A DNA stretch of 64,000 nt from NCBI GenBank assembly GCA_001898625.1, contig MKUP01000027.1, positions 281,797-345,796 on the forward strand, read 5' to 3'. A program made the position numbers and the translations under genes. The notes under the pieces are model-generated. The model saw nothing but the letters and a program-made list of their open reading frames with translations. It searched no databases and was not told the DNA's origin. Source of the DNA: Burkholderiales bacterium 67-32 (GTDB taxonomy: Bacteria; Pseudomonadota; Gammaproteobacteria; Burkholderiales; Burkholderiaceae_B). Of the stretch, positions 42,878-52,717 are shown one piece after another (within the stretch, counting starts at the first letter, position 1; every line of letters starts with the position of its first letter).

Positions 42878-45181
42878 TCAGGCCGCGCGGGCCTGGGCCG
42901 CGGGCTGGGCCAGGGCCCGGTGCACACGGGCCAGGACTTCGGGGTCGTCCAGCAATCGCATGCGCTTGAGATCCGGCAGGCGCTCGGGATGTGCCTCCAA
43001 TACCTCGTCGACCAACTGCGTCCGTGCCGCCTCGATCAGCGGGTGGCCGGGAAGATGGCGGCCGGTGGCGAAGGCCCGGGCCAGCGCGTTGGTGGCCGGA
43101 TCCGTCAGCGCATCCATGAAGCCGGGGGCGGGGCGAGCCTGGTTTTCCTCGTTGTAGCGCGCGGTGTCGTGCAGTTCGCGCGGCGGCGACGTTTCTTCGG
43201 GGATGCAGAACAGCCCGTCGTCGAAGGCGCCGCGTCCCAGGCTGACCCGGCTGGACATCACCGACAGCGGGATGGCCAGCAGCAGCGACGCCAGGATGGG
43301 GATCATCCACCACAGGAAGTTCGGATTCAGCCAGGCGACCAGCAGGCCCCAGCACACGCCCAGCAGCGTCTGCAGGCCGTGGCGCCGGAAGGCTTCGCGC
43401 CAGGGCGTCTCGTTGTTGGCGCGGGCCGGCGATTTCCACTGCACCTTCCAGCCCAGGAACGCCGCCACGACGAAGCGGGTGTGGAACAGCATGCGGATCG
43501 GCGCCAGCAGCATGGAGAACAGTACTTCCAGCAGCATGGACCACAGGAGTTTGCCGGACCCCGCGTAGCCGCGCGCCCCTTTCACCCACGCCAGCAGCAC
43601 ACTCAGTATCTTGGGCAGGAAGAGCAGCACCGCCGTGGTCGAGAACAGCGCGATGGCTTCCTCGGGATGCCATTGCGGCCAGATCGGGAACAACTGGTGC
43701 GGCGTCACGAAATACTGCGGCTCGGTCAGCGTGTGGACCGCCAGCAGCGCGGTGGACAGCGCCAGGAACAGGAACCACAGCGGCGCCGACAGGTAGGACA
43801 TGACGCCGGTCAGGAACACGGCGCGGTGCACGGGGTGCAGGCCCTTGATCAGGAACAGCCGGAAGTTCATCAGGTTGCCCTGGCACCAGCGCTGGTCGCG
43901 CTGCAATTCGTCCAGCAGGTTGGGGGGCAGTTCCTCGTAGCTGCCCGGCAGGTCGTAGGCGATCCAGACGCCCCAGCCCGCGCGCCGCATCAGCGCGGCC
44001 TCGACGAAGTCGTGCGACAGGATGGCACCGGCGAAGCTGCCCTTGCCGGGCAGAGGGGCTAGCGCGCAATGCTGGATGAAGGGCTCGAGGCGGATGATGG
44101 CGTTGTGGCCCCAGTAGTGGGATTCGCCCAGTTGCCAGAAATGCAGGCCGGCCGTGAAGAGCGGGCCGTAGACCCGGGTGGCGAACTGCTGCACGCGCGC
44201 GTACAGGCTGTCCATGCCCGAGGCGCGCGGCGCGCTCTGGATGATGCCGGCCTCGGGGTTGGCGTCCATCAGCACCACCAGGCGCTTGAGGCATTCGCCG
44301 CTCATTACGCTGTCGGCGTCCAGTACGACCATGTAGTCGTACTCGCCGCCCCAGCGCCGGCAGAAATCGTCGATGTTGCCGCTCTTGCGCTTGACGCGCC
44401 GCCGGCGCCGCCGGTAGTGGATGCGGCCGAAGCCTTCGACCGTCTTGCACAGCTCGACCCAGGCGCGCTGTTCCTGCACGCAGTTGTCCGGCTTGTAGCT
44501 GTCGCTCAGGATGAAGAAGTCGAACTTGTCCAGGACGCCGGCCCGCGCGACCGATTCGTAGGTCGCGCGCAGTCCGGCGAACACCCGGCCCACGTCCTCG
44601 TTGCAGATGGGCATGACGAGGGCGGTGCGGGTGTCGGCCGAGATGGGTACGCCTTCGGCCACGGTGGCCGAGATGCTGTAGCGGTCGCGCCCCATCAGCA
44701 ATTGCAGGAAGCCCATCAGCGCGGTCCAGAAACCGGCCGAGACCCAGCAGAACAGCAGCGCGAACAGCAGCAGGATCGCTACTTCCAGGATCTGTCCGCC
44801 CTGGTAGGGAAGGACGGCCTTCATGTACCAGGTGGCGACGGCGGTCTGCGCTACCACGGCCACCAGCAGGGTCAGCCGGCGCAGCCTGCCGGCGATCTTC
44901 CAGCGCGGCTCGGGCGGGCGCGCCAGCCGTTCGGCGCGCGTCTTGTGCATCTGTCCCTGCACGCGGCGCCAGCCGCGCACGAAGGGATTGGTGACCCAGG
45001 GTTCGGGCACCATGGACGAGCGCTTGATGGCCGGCGCGGTCTGTATGCACACGCGTCCGGCTTCGTCGCGGTGGACGATGCCGTATTCGTCCAGTTCGGG
45101 GCCGTAGGCCTCCAGCAGGGTCTGTTCCTGGTTTTCGGCCTCGCCCGTGCGCAGGGCGTCTTCTTCGATCGCTGCGGACAT
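42878..45181 (-). CDS. opgH: Glucans biosynthesis glucosyltransferase OpgH
   Basis: This is the inner-membrane glucosyltransferase (767 residues) that polymerises UDP-glucose into osmoregulated periplasmic glucans. A family 2 glycosyltransferase domain is flanked by transmembrane segments; motifs include [32 protein letters not shown] (DxD-like) and [15 protein letters not shown] (Q-x-x-R-W). The ATG at 45181 has GGGTGAG upstream and is preferred to 45202, which would overlap opgG. It follows opgG directly, matching the conserved opgGH order. Confidence 0.95.
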   Translation of the reverse strand: MSAAIEEDALRTGEAENQEQTLLEAYGPELDEYGIVHRDEAGRVCIQTAPAIKRSSMVPEPWVTNPFVRGWRRVQGQMHKTRAERLARPPEPRWKIAGRLRRLTLLVAVVAQTAVATWYMKAVLPYQGGQILEVAILLLFALLFCWVSAGFWTALMGFLQLLMGRDRYSISATVAEGVPISADTRTALVMPICNEDVGRVFAGLRATYESVARAGVLDKFDFFILSDSYKPDNCVQEQRAWVELCKTVEGFGRIHYRRRRRRVKRKSGNIDDFCRRWGGEYDYMVVLDADSVMSGECLKRLVVLMDANPEAGIIQSAPRASGMDSLYARVQQFATRVYGPLFTAGLHFWQLGESHYWGHNAIIRLEPFIQHCALAPLPGKGSFAGAILSHDFVEAALMRRAGWGVWIAYDLPGSYEELPPNLLDELQRDQRWCQGNLMNFRLFLIKGLHPVHRAVFLTGVMSYLSAPLWFLFLALSTALLAVHTLTEPQYFVTPHQLFPIWPQWHPEEAIALFSTTAVLLFLPKILSVLLAWVKGARGYAGSGKLLWSMLLEVLFSMLLAPIRMLFHTRFVVAAFLGWKVQWKSPARANNETPWREAFRRHGLQTLLGVCWGLLVAWLNPNFLWWMIPILASLLLAIPLSVMSSRVSLGRGAFDDGLFCIPEETSPPRELHDTARYNEENQARPAPGFMDALTDPATNALARAFATGRHLPGHPLIEAARTQLVDEVLEAHPERLPDLKRMRLLDDPEVLARVHRALAQPAAQARAA

Positions 45182-45185
45182 GGGA

Positions 45186-46781
45186 TCACTCACCCGTTTC
45201 ATAGCCCGGAAGCTGGTAGCTCCAGGTCTCGGAGACGGGGTTCTGCCCGTTGACCAGCCCGGCCCGCATCTCGACCGGCTTGGCCGGATCCTTGACCTTG
45301 ATCCGCAGCGTGACGCGCCAGCCGCCGGTGACCGGGTTGCGGCGCAGGCTGTTCTCGAGCACGTCGGCGTTGCCGCCGGTGGAGAAGTTCAGCGAGACCG
45401 GCAGCGGCGGGTCCTTGGGCTTGGCCGGTGCCGGGGCGGAGAAGTCGATCAGGAACGCGGTGCTGCCGTCGGGGCGGCGGATCAGGTCCGTGCCGCGCGT
45501 CTCGCCCACCGAGCGCCGCGTCTGCAGGACGCGGGCCAGCTTGGGATCCTGCAGCCCGGCCTCGTTGCGCGTCCAGCGCAGCGTGTAGTTCATTTCCAGC
45601 GCCGTGCCGGGCTTGGGCTGGTGCTCGGGCACCCAGAACGCGACGATGTTGTCGTTGGTTTCATCCGCGGTCGGGATCTCGACCAGCTCCACCCGGCCCT
45701 TGCCCCAGTTGCCCGTGGGTTCGACCCAGAGGGTGGGACGCAAGTCGTAGCGGTCGTCCAGGTCCTCGTACTGGCGGAAGTCCCGGGCCCGCTGCTGCAG
45801 GCCGAAACCGCGCGGATTCTCGACCATGAACGAGCTGTTGGCCAGGCGGCGCGGGTTGTTCAGCGGCCGCCAGAGCCATTCGCCGTTGCCGGCGTGGAAG
45901 GCCAGGCCGTCGGAGTCGTGCAGCTCGGGCCGGTAGTTGGCGCTGCCCGAAGGCTGTGTCGCGCCATAGAGATACATGCTGGCCATGCTGGCGATGCCGA
46001 GCTTGGCGACCGGGGCGCGCAGGTAGACGCGCGACCGGACCTCGACCAGGGAGTCCTCGCCCGGCGTGATGGTGAACCGGTAGGCGCCGGTGGCGCGGGG
46101 CGAGTCCAGCAGGGCGTAGATCACGACGTGCTTGTCGCTATTGGCCGGGCGGGCGATCCAGAACTCGCGGAAGCGGGGAAATTCCTCGCCCGAGGGCACG
46201 GCGGTGTCGATGGCCAGGCCGCGGGCCGAGACGCCGTAGACCTGGCCCTTGCCGACCACGCGGAAGTAGCTGGCGCCGAGGAAGGAGGCGAGTTCGTCGT
46301 CGCGCTTGGCCGGGTCGTTCAGCGGATAGAGGATGCGGAAGCCGGCGAAGCCCAGGCCGCGCAGCAGCTTGGGATCGACCTGGCGGGGGCCGAAGTCGAA
46401 GTCGGCGGGATCGTATTTGATCTCGCGGACGCCTTCGGCATCGATCTCGTTGATCTTGACCGGCAGGTCGAAGGCCATGCCCGGGTGATGGAAGGCGATC
46501 TGGAACGCGGTACGGCCGTCGGCCCACAGATACTTGTCGCGCTTGGGCTGGATCTGCTGGTATTCGGCGTACTTGAGGTCGCGCAGCTCCTTGGGGAGCT
46601 GGCTCGTGGGCGCCTTGTATTTCTCGCCGGAGAGTTCCTTGGCGCGGCGGGCGACATCGAAGAAATCGAAGGCGCTGGCGGGGGCGGCGGCCAGGAGGCC
46701 GGCCGACAAGGCCAGGGCGGAGAGAAGCATGCGGGCGGCAAGCGAGCGCACCCTTGCGGAAGAAAGGGAGTTGTCAGTCAC
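45186..46781 (-). CDS. opgG: Glucans biosynthesis protein OpgG
   Basis: This periplasmic protein (531 residues) is needed for the branched backbone of osmoregulated periplasmic glucans. The signal peptide ([21 protein letters not shown]) precedes [18 protein letters not shown], the usual OpgG beginning. The C-terminal immunoglobulin-like part is complete, ending [12 protein letters not shown]. The start is GTG at 46781; an internal ATG at 46730 would still keep the signal peptide. A TAGAAT (46829-46824) may be its -10 element. The stop lies four bases before the preferred opgH start. Confidence 0.94.
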   Translation of the reverse strand: MTDNSLSSARVRSLAARMLLSALALSAGLLAAAPASAFDFFDVARRAKELSGEKYKAPTSQLPKELRDLKYAEYQQIQPKRDKYLWADGRTAFQIAFHHPGMAFDLPVKINEIDAEGVREIKYDPADFDFGPRQVDPKLLRGLGFAGFRILYPLNDPAKRDDELASFLGASYFRVVGKGQVYGVSARGLAIDTAVPSGEEFPRFREFWIARPANSDKHVVIYALLDSPRATGAYRFTITPGEDSLVEVRSRVYLRAPVAKLGIASMASMYLYGATQPSGSANYRPELHDSDGLAFHAGNGEWLWRPLNNPRRLANSSFMVENPRGFGLQQRARDFRQYEDLDDRYDLRPTLWVEPTGNWGKGRVELVEIPTADETNDNIVAFWVPEHQPKPGTALEMNYTLRWTRNEAGLQDPKLARVLQTRRSVGETRGTDLIRRPDGSTAFLIDFSAPAPAKPKDPPLPVSLNFSTGGNADVLENSLRRNPVTGGWRVTLRIKVKDPAKPVEMRAGLVNGQNPVSETWSYQLPGYETGE

Positions 46782-46953
46782 GGATCTTGGACGTCCGGCG
46801 TGGCCTGGAGTGCTGAAACGGAGATTCTAGAGGGTATGGCCGCCCCCAGGGGGCTCCGGCGGCATACATGTACTACTGGATGTAGCCATGCGGCGCCAAC
46901 CGGACCAGAATGGACGCCATTTTCACCAAATTGGTTCCCCGGGGCCCGGGTTT

Positions 46954-46974
46954 GGGGCGCGTTCCTAGCGCCCC
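46954..46974. terminator. Hairpin at the end of the gamma-glutamyltransferase gene
   Basis: GGGGCGC and GCGCCCC form a 7-base-pair stem with a 7-base loop; the loop includes the stop codon of the GGT gene. There is no T-tract, so the terminator role is tentative. The rest of the 46782-46964 gap, upstream of opgG, shows no gene. Confidence 0.35.
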
Positions 46975-48737
46975 GATGCGGTCCCTTCCCGCCGAGGGTC
47001 GGCGCCGGCCCGCAGCAGTCCGTTGCTCAGGACCTCGATGCCGTGCAAGCCGCTGGGCATGGCCGAGACGGCCACGGGGTGTCCCATGGCGCGCAGGGCG
47101 GGGACCAGGCTTTCCAGCCGGGGGTCGCTTTCCAACTCGGTGGCGTGATTGCGGCTGCCGTAGTGCGGCAGGTCGATGGCGGTCTGGATGTCCAGGCCCC
47201 AGGTCAGGTTGGCCAACAGCGTCTGGGCCACGTAGTTGGCGATCGCGCTGCCGCCCGGCGAGCCCGCCACCAGCCGCAGCCGTGGGGCTTCGCCGTCGGC
47301 GCGCAGCACGATGGTGGGCGCCATGGTGCTGCGCGGGCGCTTGCCCGGCTCGACCCGATTGGCCACCGGCACGCCGTGGTCGTCGCGCGGCGACAGCGCG
47401 AAGTCGGTCAATTCATTGTTGAGCAGGAAACCGCCCACGAAGATCTTGCTGCCGAAGGCCTGCTCGATCGTGGACGTCATGGCCACGGCGTTCCCCTGAG
47501 CGTCCACGATGGACAGGTGGGTGGTCGAGGGCAGCGCGGGCGTGTCGTCGACGCCATGGCGGGCCAGCGCGCCGCGCACGGGTTCGCCCGGCGCGGCGCG
47601 GCCCATCGAGCGGTCGGCCGAGATCAGCGCCGCGCGCCGGGCCAGGTAGGCCGGGTCCAGCAGGGCGGCCACCGGCACGTCCACGAAATCCGGGTCGGCG
47701 ACGTAGCGGTCGCGATCGGCATAGGCCAGCCGTCCCGCCTCGGAGAAGTAATGCACCGCGGCGAGCGATTCGGGCCGGGCCTGGGCGATGGGCGTGGCGT
47801 CCAGCACGGCGAGCATCTGCAGCACGGCCAGTCCCCCGGAGCCGGGCGGCGGCGCGCCGCACACCACATAGGTCCGGTAGGGGCCGCACAGCGCGGGGCG
47901 TTCGCGCGCCTGGTAGCGCGCCAGGTCCTCGGCCGACAGGTCGCCGGGACGCGCATGGGCGCGTACCGCCTCGACCATGGCGCGCGCCAGCGGCCCGCGG
48001 TAGAAGGCGTCGGCGCCCTCGCGGGCGATGCGCGTCATCGTGCGGGCGAGTTCGGGGTTGCGCAGCCGCTCGCCCTCGCGCAGGGCCGAGCCGTCGGCGT
48101 GGAAGAAATACGCGCGGGCGGCGGGCTGGGCGGCCAGCCGCTCGTTGTCGCGCAGCAGCGCGGCCAGGCGCTGCGAGACCGGGAAACCGTGCCGCGCGCG
48201 GTCGATGGCATCGTCGAACAGCGACGGCCAGGGCAGCTTGCCGTGCTGGCGGTGCGCCAGTTCCAGCGCCCGCAGCAGACCCGGGACGCCGACCGACTTG
48301 CCGCTGTCGACTGCAAGGGCGAAGCGCATGGGCCGGCCGCCTTGCAGGAAGCGTTCATCGTTCGCCGCGGCGGGTGCCGTCTCGCGGCCATCGAAGACCG
48401 TGACCCGGTCCCGGCGGGCATCGTAGTGGACCAGAAAGGCCCCGCCCCCGAGTCCCGAGGATTGCGGCTCGACCAGGCCCAGCATCATCTGCGCGGCGAT
48501 GGCGGCATCGACCGCGCTGCCGCCGCGCTCGAGCACGCGGTAGGCGGCCTGGGTGGCGAGCGGGTGGGCGGTGGCCGCCATGAAGTGGCGGCTCATGACG
48601 GCCTGCTTGGGCTGGTAGGCGGTCTGCGCCTCGGGGTTGGCGTCGACGCCCGGGTCGGGCGCGGCGGCCCGGACGGCCGTGGCGAGCGCGGCGCAGGCCA
48701 GCCAGAGCAGGCGCGATGCGCGGACGAGCGATGTCAT
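46965..48737 (-). CDS. ggt: Gamma-glutamyltransferase
   Basis: This is a periplasmic N-terminal nucleophile hydrolase (590 residues) that cleaves glutathione and transfers its gamma-glutamyl group. The signal peptide spans about residues 1-25. The autoprocessing site is Thr405 in LPSTTHLSIVD, dividing large and small subunits. The substrate-binding arginine lies in FDGRETAP (Arg118), and NNELTDFALSP and GSPGGSAI in the small subunit are typical. It is divergent from the response-regulator gene at 48842, with 104 bases between. Confidence 0.94.
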   Translation of the reverse strand: MTSLVRASRLLWLACAALATAVRAAAPDPGVDANPEAQTAYQPKQAVMSRHFMAATAHPLATQAAYRVLERGGSAVDAAIAAQMMLGLVEPQSSGLGGGAFLVHYDARRDRVTVFDGRETAPAAANDERFLQGGRPMRFALAVDSGKSVGVPGLLRALELAHRQHGKLPWPSLFDDAIDRARHGFPVSQRLAALLRDNERLAAQPAARAYFFHADGSALREGERLRNPELARTMTRIAREGADAFYRGPLARAMVEAVRAHARPGDLSAEDLARYQARERPALCGPYRTYVVCGAPPPGSGGLAVLQMLAVLDATPIAQARPESLAAVHYFSEAGRLAYADRDRYVADPDFVDVPVAALLDPAYLARRAALISADRSMGRAAPGEPVRGALARHGVDDTPALPSTTHLSIVDAQGNAVAMTSTIEQAFGSKIFVGGFLLNNELTDFALSPRDDHGVPVANRVEPGKRPRSTMAPTIVLRADGEAPRLRLVAGSPGGSAIANYVAQTLLANLTWGLDIQTAIDLPHYGSRNHATELESDPRLESLVPALRAMGHPVAVSAMPSGLHGIEVLSNGLLRAGADPRREGTASGR

Positions 48738-48841
48738 GGATGAAGCTTCCTTGCGATGGCCTTGGGCCGGCCAGACCGCGACCTTACCATCGGCAGGGGC
48801 AAAGCGGCTTACACTTGGACACCCGTCCTTCCCCCGGTTCC

Positions 48842-49540
48842 ATGACGACGCCCCATCCCCGCGTGCTCATCGTCGAAGACGACATGACGATCTCGGCCAA
48901 CCTGTGCGCCTATTTCGAGGCCAAGGGCTACGTCGTCGACGTCGCCTACGACGGACCGTCCGCGTTGTACCGGCTCGGGGCCGACGCGTTCGATGCCGTC
49001 CTGCTCGACATCGGCCTGCCCGGGCTGGATGGGGTCACGGTGCTGCATCGGCTGCGCGCGGAACTGCACCAGGCCACGCCCGTGCTGCTGCTGACGGCGC
49101 GCGACGAACTGCAGCAGAAGCTCGACGCCTTTGCCCATGGCGCCGACGACTACGTCACCAAGCCCTACGCGCTGGCCGAGGTCGAGGCGCGCGTGCGGGC
49201 CTTGCTCAACCGCGCCTCGGGCCAGGTCGCCAATCCGGTGCGGCGCTTCGGCGCGCTGTCCTACGACGCCCGCACCCGCGAAGTGCGCGTGGCGGAGCGG
49301 CCGGTGCGGCTCACGCCCAAGGCCGGCCGCATCGTCGAGGTGTTGATCCGCGATCCCGGCCGGGTGGTGTCGCGCGCCGACCTGGAGAGCGCCCTCTGGG
49401 GCACCGACGTGCCGGAAAAGGATGCCCTGCGCAGCCAGATCCATCTGTTACGCAAGGCCTTGTCCGAAGCGGGCTTCGACGGGCTGGAAACGGTGCACGG
49501 CGTGGGGTATCGCCTGGCCGGCGGACCGGGGCACGATTGA
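48842..49540 (+). CDS. OmpR-family response regulator
   Basis: This regulator (232 residues) has a receiver domain with phospho-acceptor Asp56 (LLDIGLPG), acidic pocket EDD (12-14), Thr85 and Lys107 (VTKPY). The C-terminal winged helix begins about residue 130 and ends with ETVHGVGYRLAG. The frame is open upstream, but the Met at 48842 begins the receiver fold. Its stop overlaps the kinase start by one base (TGATG). Targets are unknown. Confidence 0.92.
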   Translation: MTTPHPRVLIVEDDMTISANLCAYFEAKGYVVDVAYDGPSALYRLGADAFDAVLLDIGLPGLDGVTVLHRLRAELHQATPVLLLTARDELQQKLDAFAHGADDYVTKPYALAEVEARVRALLNRASGQVANPVRRFGALSYDARTREVRVAERPVRLTPKAGRIVEVLIRDPGRVVSRADLESALWGTDVPEKDALRSQIHLLRKALSEAGFDGLETVHGVGYRLAGGPGHD

Positions 49541-50853
49541 TGGCCGGTCCCGCCACGCTCAAGCAGCGGGTCATCTGGGCGCTGACGCTCGCCATCGCCC
49601 TGTTCGTGGCGGTGCAGGCCATCGTCGCCTACCTGGTGCTGGACCAGCAGGAAGACCGCATCGTCGACCAGATCGTGCTGACCGAGGCCGAGCGTCTCGT
49701 GCACCGCCTCGAGGCCGGCGAAATGGTCTGGACCAGGGGCGACATCCTGCTCGGCCCCAGCCTGCACGCCTGGGTGGGGACGAACGGCGACGTGCCGCGC
49801 GTGCTGGCCCGGCTGGGGCCGGGACAGTACCAGCTCAACACCGAGGGCCAGGTCTGGCACGTGGCGGTGGCCGACTCGGCGAAAGGGCGGGTGTACCTGC
49901 GCTACGACGCGACCGACAACGAGCACCGGGTCTACGAGTTCGGCGCCATCCTGCTGGGACTCTGGCTGGCCTGCACGCTGCTGGGATATTGGACCGCCCG
50001 GGCGCTGGCCGGCCGCGTGGTCGGCTCGATGGTGGAAGTGACCGATCGCATCGAGTCGTGGGCGCCCGGCAGCCCCGGCATGAAGGTCGTGCGCAGCGAC
50101 GAGGCGGGCCGCCTGATCGAGGCCTTCAACCGCATGCAGGACAAGGTGGACCAGTCCATCGCCCAGGAGCGCGAGTTCTCGGCCAACCTCAGCCACGAGA
50201 TCCGCACGCCGCTGACCAGCATCCGGACAGACGCCGAGTTGATCGCGCTGGAGTCCGAGCCGGCTCCGCAGACGGGGCTGCGCCTGACGCGCATCGTGAA
50301 CGCGGTGGACGAGATCGCCTCCACGCTGGAGACGGCGCGCGCCATCAGCAGCGCGCAGGCGGGGCCGCGCACCGAGGTCGCGCTTCGGGCCTGTCTGGAC
50401 GACGCTTGGAGCGGCCTGGCCGAGCGCGCGCACCGCGCGGGGCTGCTCCTGGTCAACGAGGTGCCCGAGACGGCCGTGGCCACGCTGGACCGCTACGGCC
50501 TCTTGATCGTGCTGCGCAACCTGGTGCGCAATGCCATCGACCATGCGGCACCTGCTACGCTGACCGCGAACTGGACCGGCGAATGCCTTGCCCTGGCGGA
50601 CAATGGCCCCGGCATTCTCGCCGCCGACCTGCCGTTCGTGTTCGAGCGCTACTACAGCGGCCGCCTGCGCGACAGCCAGGCGCCCGTGGCCGGCGACGCG
50701 GGTGTCCAGCGGGGACTCGGGCTGGCGATCGCCAAGCGGGTGTGCGACATCCAGGGCTGGCGGCTTAGCGTGACGTCCAGCACCGACGAACTGCACCGGG
50801 GCACCCGCTTCCTGCTGTGCTTCGGGGAAGGGGCGACCCTGGTGGTGTCCTAG
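49540..50853 (+). CDS. Sensor histidine kinase
   Basis: This inner-membrane kinase (437 residues) has two transmembrane segments, about residues 11-33 and 134-152, enclosing a small periplasmic domain of roughly 100 residues (WTRGDILLGPSLHAWVG, then QYQLNTEGQVWHVAVAD). A HAMP-like linker follows, then the H-box with His219 (ANLSHEIRTPLTS) and a HATPase domain (LRNLVRNAIDHA, DNGPGI, GLGLAIAKR). It partners with the regulator just upstream. The signal it detects is not evident. The 3' end overlaps the convergent fghA by four bases. Confidence 0.92.
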   Translation: MAGPATLKQRVIWALTLAIALFVAVQAIVAYLVLDQQEDRIVDQIVLTEAERLVHRLEAGEMVWTRGDILLGPSLHAWVGTNGDVPRVLARLGPGQYQLNTEGQVWHVAVADSAKGRVYLRYDATDNEHRVYEFGAILLGLWLACTLLGYWTARALAGRVVGSMVEVTDRIESWAPGSPGMKVVRSDEAGRLIEAFNRMQDKVDQSIAQEREFSANLSHEIRTPLTSIRTDAELIALESEPAPQTGLRLTRIVNAVDEIASTLETARAISSAQAGPRTEVALRACLDDAWSGLAERAHRAGLLLVNEVPETAVATLDRYGLLIVLRNLVRNAIDHAAPATLTANWTGECLALADNGPGILAADLPFVFERYYSGRLRDSQAPVAGDAGVQRGLGLAIAKRVCDIQGWRLSVTSSTDELHRGTRFLLCFGEGATLVVS

Positions 50854-51695
50854 GCGCCCAGCGCCTTGGCGTGGAAGGCCAGGTGGTCTTCCATGAACGT
50901 CGAGATGAAGTAGTAACCGTGGTCGTAGCCCGCGTGGCGGCGCAGCTCCAGCGGCTGGCCGGCGTCGCGGCAGGCGGCCTCGAAGGCCTCGGGCCGCAGC
51001 TGCGGTTCCAGGAACTGGTCGGCCAGCCCCTGATCGACCAGGATGCCGCCGGGGAAAGGCTGGCGCGCGGCCCGCATCAGCTCGGTCGCGTCGTACTGCT
51101 TCCAGGTTTCACGGTCGGGACCGAGATAGTTGCCGAAGGCCTTGTGGCCCCACGGGCAGTCGACCGGATGGGCGATGGGAGCGAAGGCCGATACCGAGCG
51201 GAACTTGCCCGGATTGCGCAGGGCCAGCACCAGTGCGCCATGGCCGCCCATGGAGTGGCCGAAGATGCCGGCGCGCGCGGGGTCGCCCGGCAGTTCGGAG
51301 GTCACCAGCCCGAAGAGTTCGTCCACGATGTAGCTGTACATCCGGTAGTGGCGATTCCAGGGCGCTTGGGTTGCGTCCAGGTAGAAGCCGGCGCCGGCGC
51401 CGAAATCCCAGCTGTCGGTCTCGCCCGGCAGGCCCGCGCCGCGCGGGCTGGTGTCCGGCGTCACCAGCATGATGCCGTGCTGCTGCGCGAACCGCTGCGC
51501 GCCGGCCTTGATCATGAAGGTTTCCTCGGTGCAGGTCAGGCCGGCCAGGTAGAACAGCACCGGTACGGGCCCGGCTTCGGCGTGCGTGGGCAGGAAGACC
51601 GAGAAGCGCATCGGCAGGCCGATGGTGGAGGAGTCGTGGCGGTAGAAGCGCTGCTGGCCGCCGAAGCACTGGTGCAGGCTGATCAGTTCGGGCAT
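50850..51695 (-). CDS. fghA: S-formylglutathione hydrolase
   Basis: This is the esterase-D-type enzyme (281 residues) that hydrolyses S-formylglutathione to glutathione and formate, the second step of glutathione-dependent formaldehyde oxidation. The nucleophile is Ser148 (FGHSMGGHGAL); LVDQGLADQFL and HAGYDHGYYF supply Asp and His. LAGLTCTEETF is diagnostic of the family. AAGGA precedes the ATG. Its usual partner, class III alcohol dehydrogenase, lies about 12 kb away at the end of the window on the same strand. Confidence 0.95.
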   Translation of the reverse strand: MPELISLHQCFGGQQRFYRHDSSTIGLPMRFSVFLPTHAEAGPVPVLFYLAGLTCTEETFMIKAGAQRFAQQHGIMLVTPDTSPRGAGLPGETDSWDFGAGAGFYLDATQAPWNRHYRMYSYIVDELFGLVTSELPGDPARAGIFGHSMGGHGALVLALRNPGKFRSVSAFAPIAHPVDCPWGHKAFGNYLGPDRETWKQYDATELMRAARQPFPGGILVDQGLADQFLEPQLRPEAFEAACRDAGQPLELRRHAGYDHGYYFISTFMEDHLAFHAKALGA

Positions 51696-51770
51696 GTGGA
51701 ATCCTTGCGGCCGTCCGGCGCGGTGGCCGGCGGCGGGGCGATGAATCTTTCGGGATTGCCCGGGGCCGCG

Positions 51771-51789
51771 GCCAGCGGAAGCCGCTGGC
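51771..51789. terminator. Hairpin upstream of fghA
   Basis: GCCAGCGG-AAG-CCGCTGGC is a perfect 8-base-pair stem with a 3-base loop. It lies between fghA and the catabolic block. With the hairpin at 51835-51861 it may insulate the two units. No T-tract is seen. Confidence 0.4.
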
Positions 51790-51834
51790 TTGCACCCCGG
51801 CCCGCGAGGCTAACAGGAATCTTCGCCCATCGAC

Positions 51835-51861
51835 AAGCCAGCCATCGGCGTGGGCTGGCTT
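51835..51861 (-). terminator. Terminator candidate after the LigI-like gene
   Basis: AAGCCAGCC and GGCTGGCTT form a 9-base-pair stem with a 9-base loop, 17 bases past the stop of the hydrolase at 51878 when read on the minus strand. It probably ends the Bug-aldolase-hydrolase transcript. Confidence 0.55.
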
Positions 51862-51877
51862 CTTCCGCCTGGACCGG

Positions 51878-52714
51878 TCAGGCCGTTTCCCAGCCGTAGA
51901 GCCTGGCCGGCGTGGTGGCAAGGATCTGCCGCTGCAGCGAGGCATCGGGTACCCAGGACGTGAACAGCTTGAACAGGTCGGCCGAGCTGTTTTCCTGGAA
52001 CGACAGGTGGGGATAGTCGCTGCCCCAGATCAGGTGGTCCGGCGCGGCCTCCAGCAGCGCATGGACCAGGGGGGCGATGTCGCCGAAGCCGGGAGTCTTC
52101 GAGATGCGATAGCTGCCCGTGAGCTTGATGAAGCAAAGGCCATCGCCGTGGCGCAGGAAATCCAGCAAGGCCTGGAAGCCCGGTGCCTGGACACCGTCGG
52201 CGGCCAGGTTCATGCCCAGGTGCGCGACGGTGAAGGGCAGCCGGAGCGAGGCCATGGTGGGCAGCAGTTCCTGTGTCAACCAGCCGGGGCCAAGGAAGTC
52301 GATCTGCCAGCCGTTGGCCGCGCAGCGGGCCTCCCAGCGCCGGATGCGCGGGATGAGGGCGTCGGCCAGGCCGGCGGCCGGCTGCGCGATGGGATTGACG
52401 TTGATCCGTATGCCTCGCACGCCCAACTGGTGGAGGTCGGCCAGTTGTTCGTCCGGAGCATCGTCCGGCAGGTCCACGATGCCGCGGCAGTCGGGGCCCA
52501 TGCGGCGCATGGCTTCCAGCATGCAGCGGTTGTCCTGGCCGTAGGCGCTGGGCTGTACGAAGACGTAGCGGGAGAAGCCTAGTGCCCGCGCCTCGGCAAG
52601 ATAGTCCTCCAGGTCCGCCTGCGGCGGGTCGTAGCGCAGCTTGCCGGCGTACGGATAGCGGTCCGCTGGGCCGAAGACATGGAAATGGGTATCGCAGGCG
52701 TGGGGAATGGTCAT
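51878..52714 (-). CDS. Amidohydrolase-superfamily hydrolase, LigI-like
   Basis: This 278-residue TIM-barrel hydrolase belongs to the amidohydrolase_2 group, which includes 2-pyrone-4,6-dicarboxylate lactonase (LigI). Features are DTHFHVFG with His10 and His12, RGIRINVNP, FTVAHLGMNL and WGSDYPH with Asp233 as the likely base. It is the last gene of a minus-strand unit: Bug, aldolase, hydrolase. With the adjoining aldolase it could open a lactone and cleave the product, as in lower protocatechuate or gallate pathways; the substrate is not known. Confidence 0.85.
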   Translation of the reverse strand: MTIPHACDTHFHVFGPADRYPYAGKLRYDPPQADLEDYLAEARALGFSRYVFVQPSAYGQDNRCMLEAMRRMGPDCRGIVDLPDDAPDEQLADLHQLGVRGIRINVNPIAQPAAGLADALIPRIRRWEARCAANGWQIDFLGPGWLTQELLPTMASLRLPFTVAHLGMNLAADGVQAPGFQALLDFLRHGDGLCFIKLTGSYRISKTPGFGDIAPLVHALLEAAPDHLIWGSDYPHLSFQENSSADLFKLFTSWVPDASLQRQILATTPARLYGWETA

Positions 52715-52717
52715 GAG

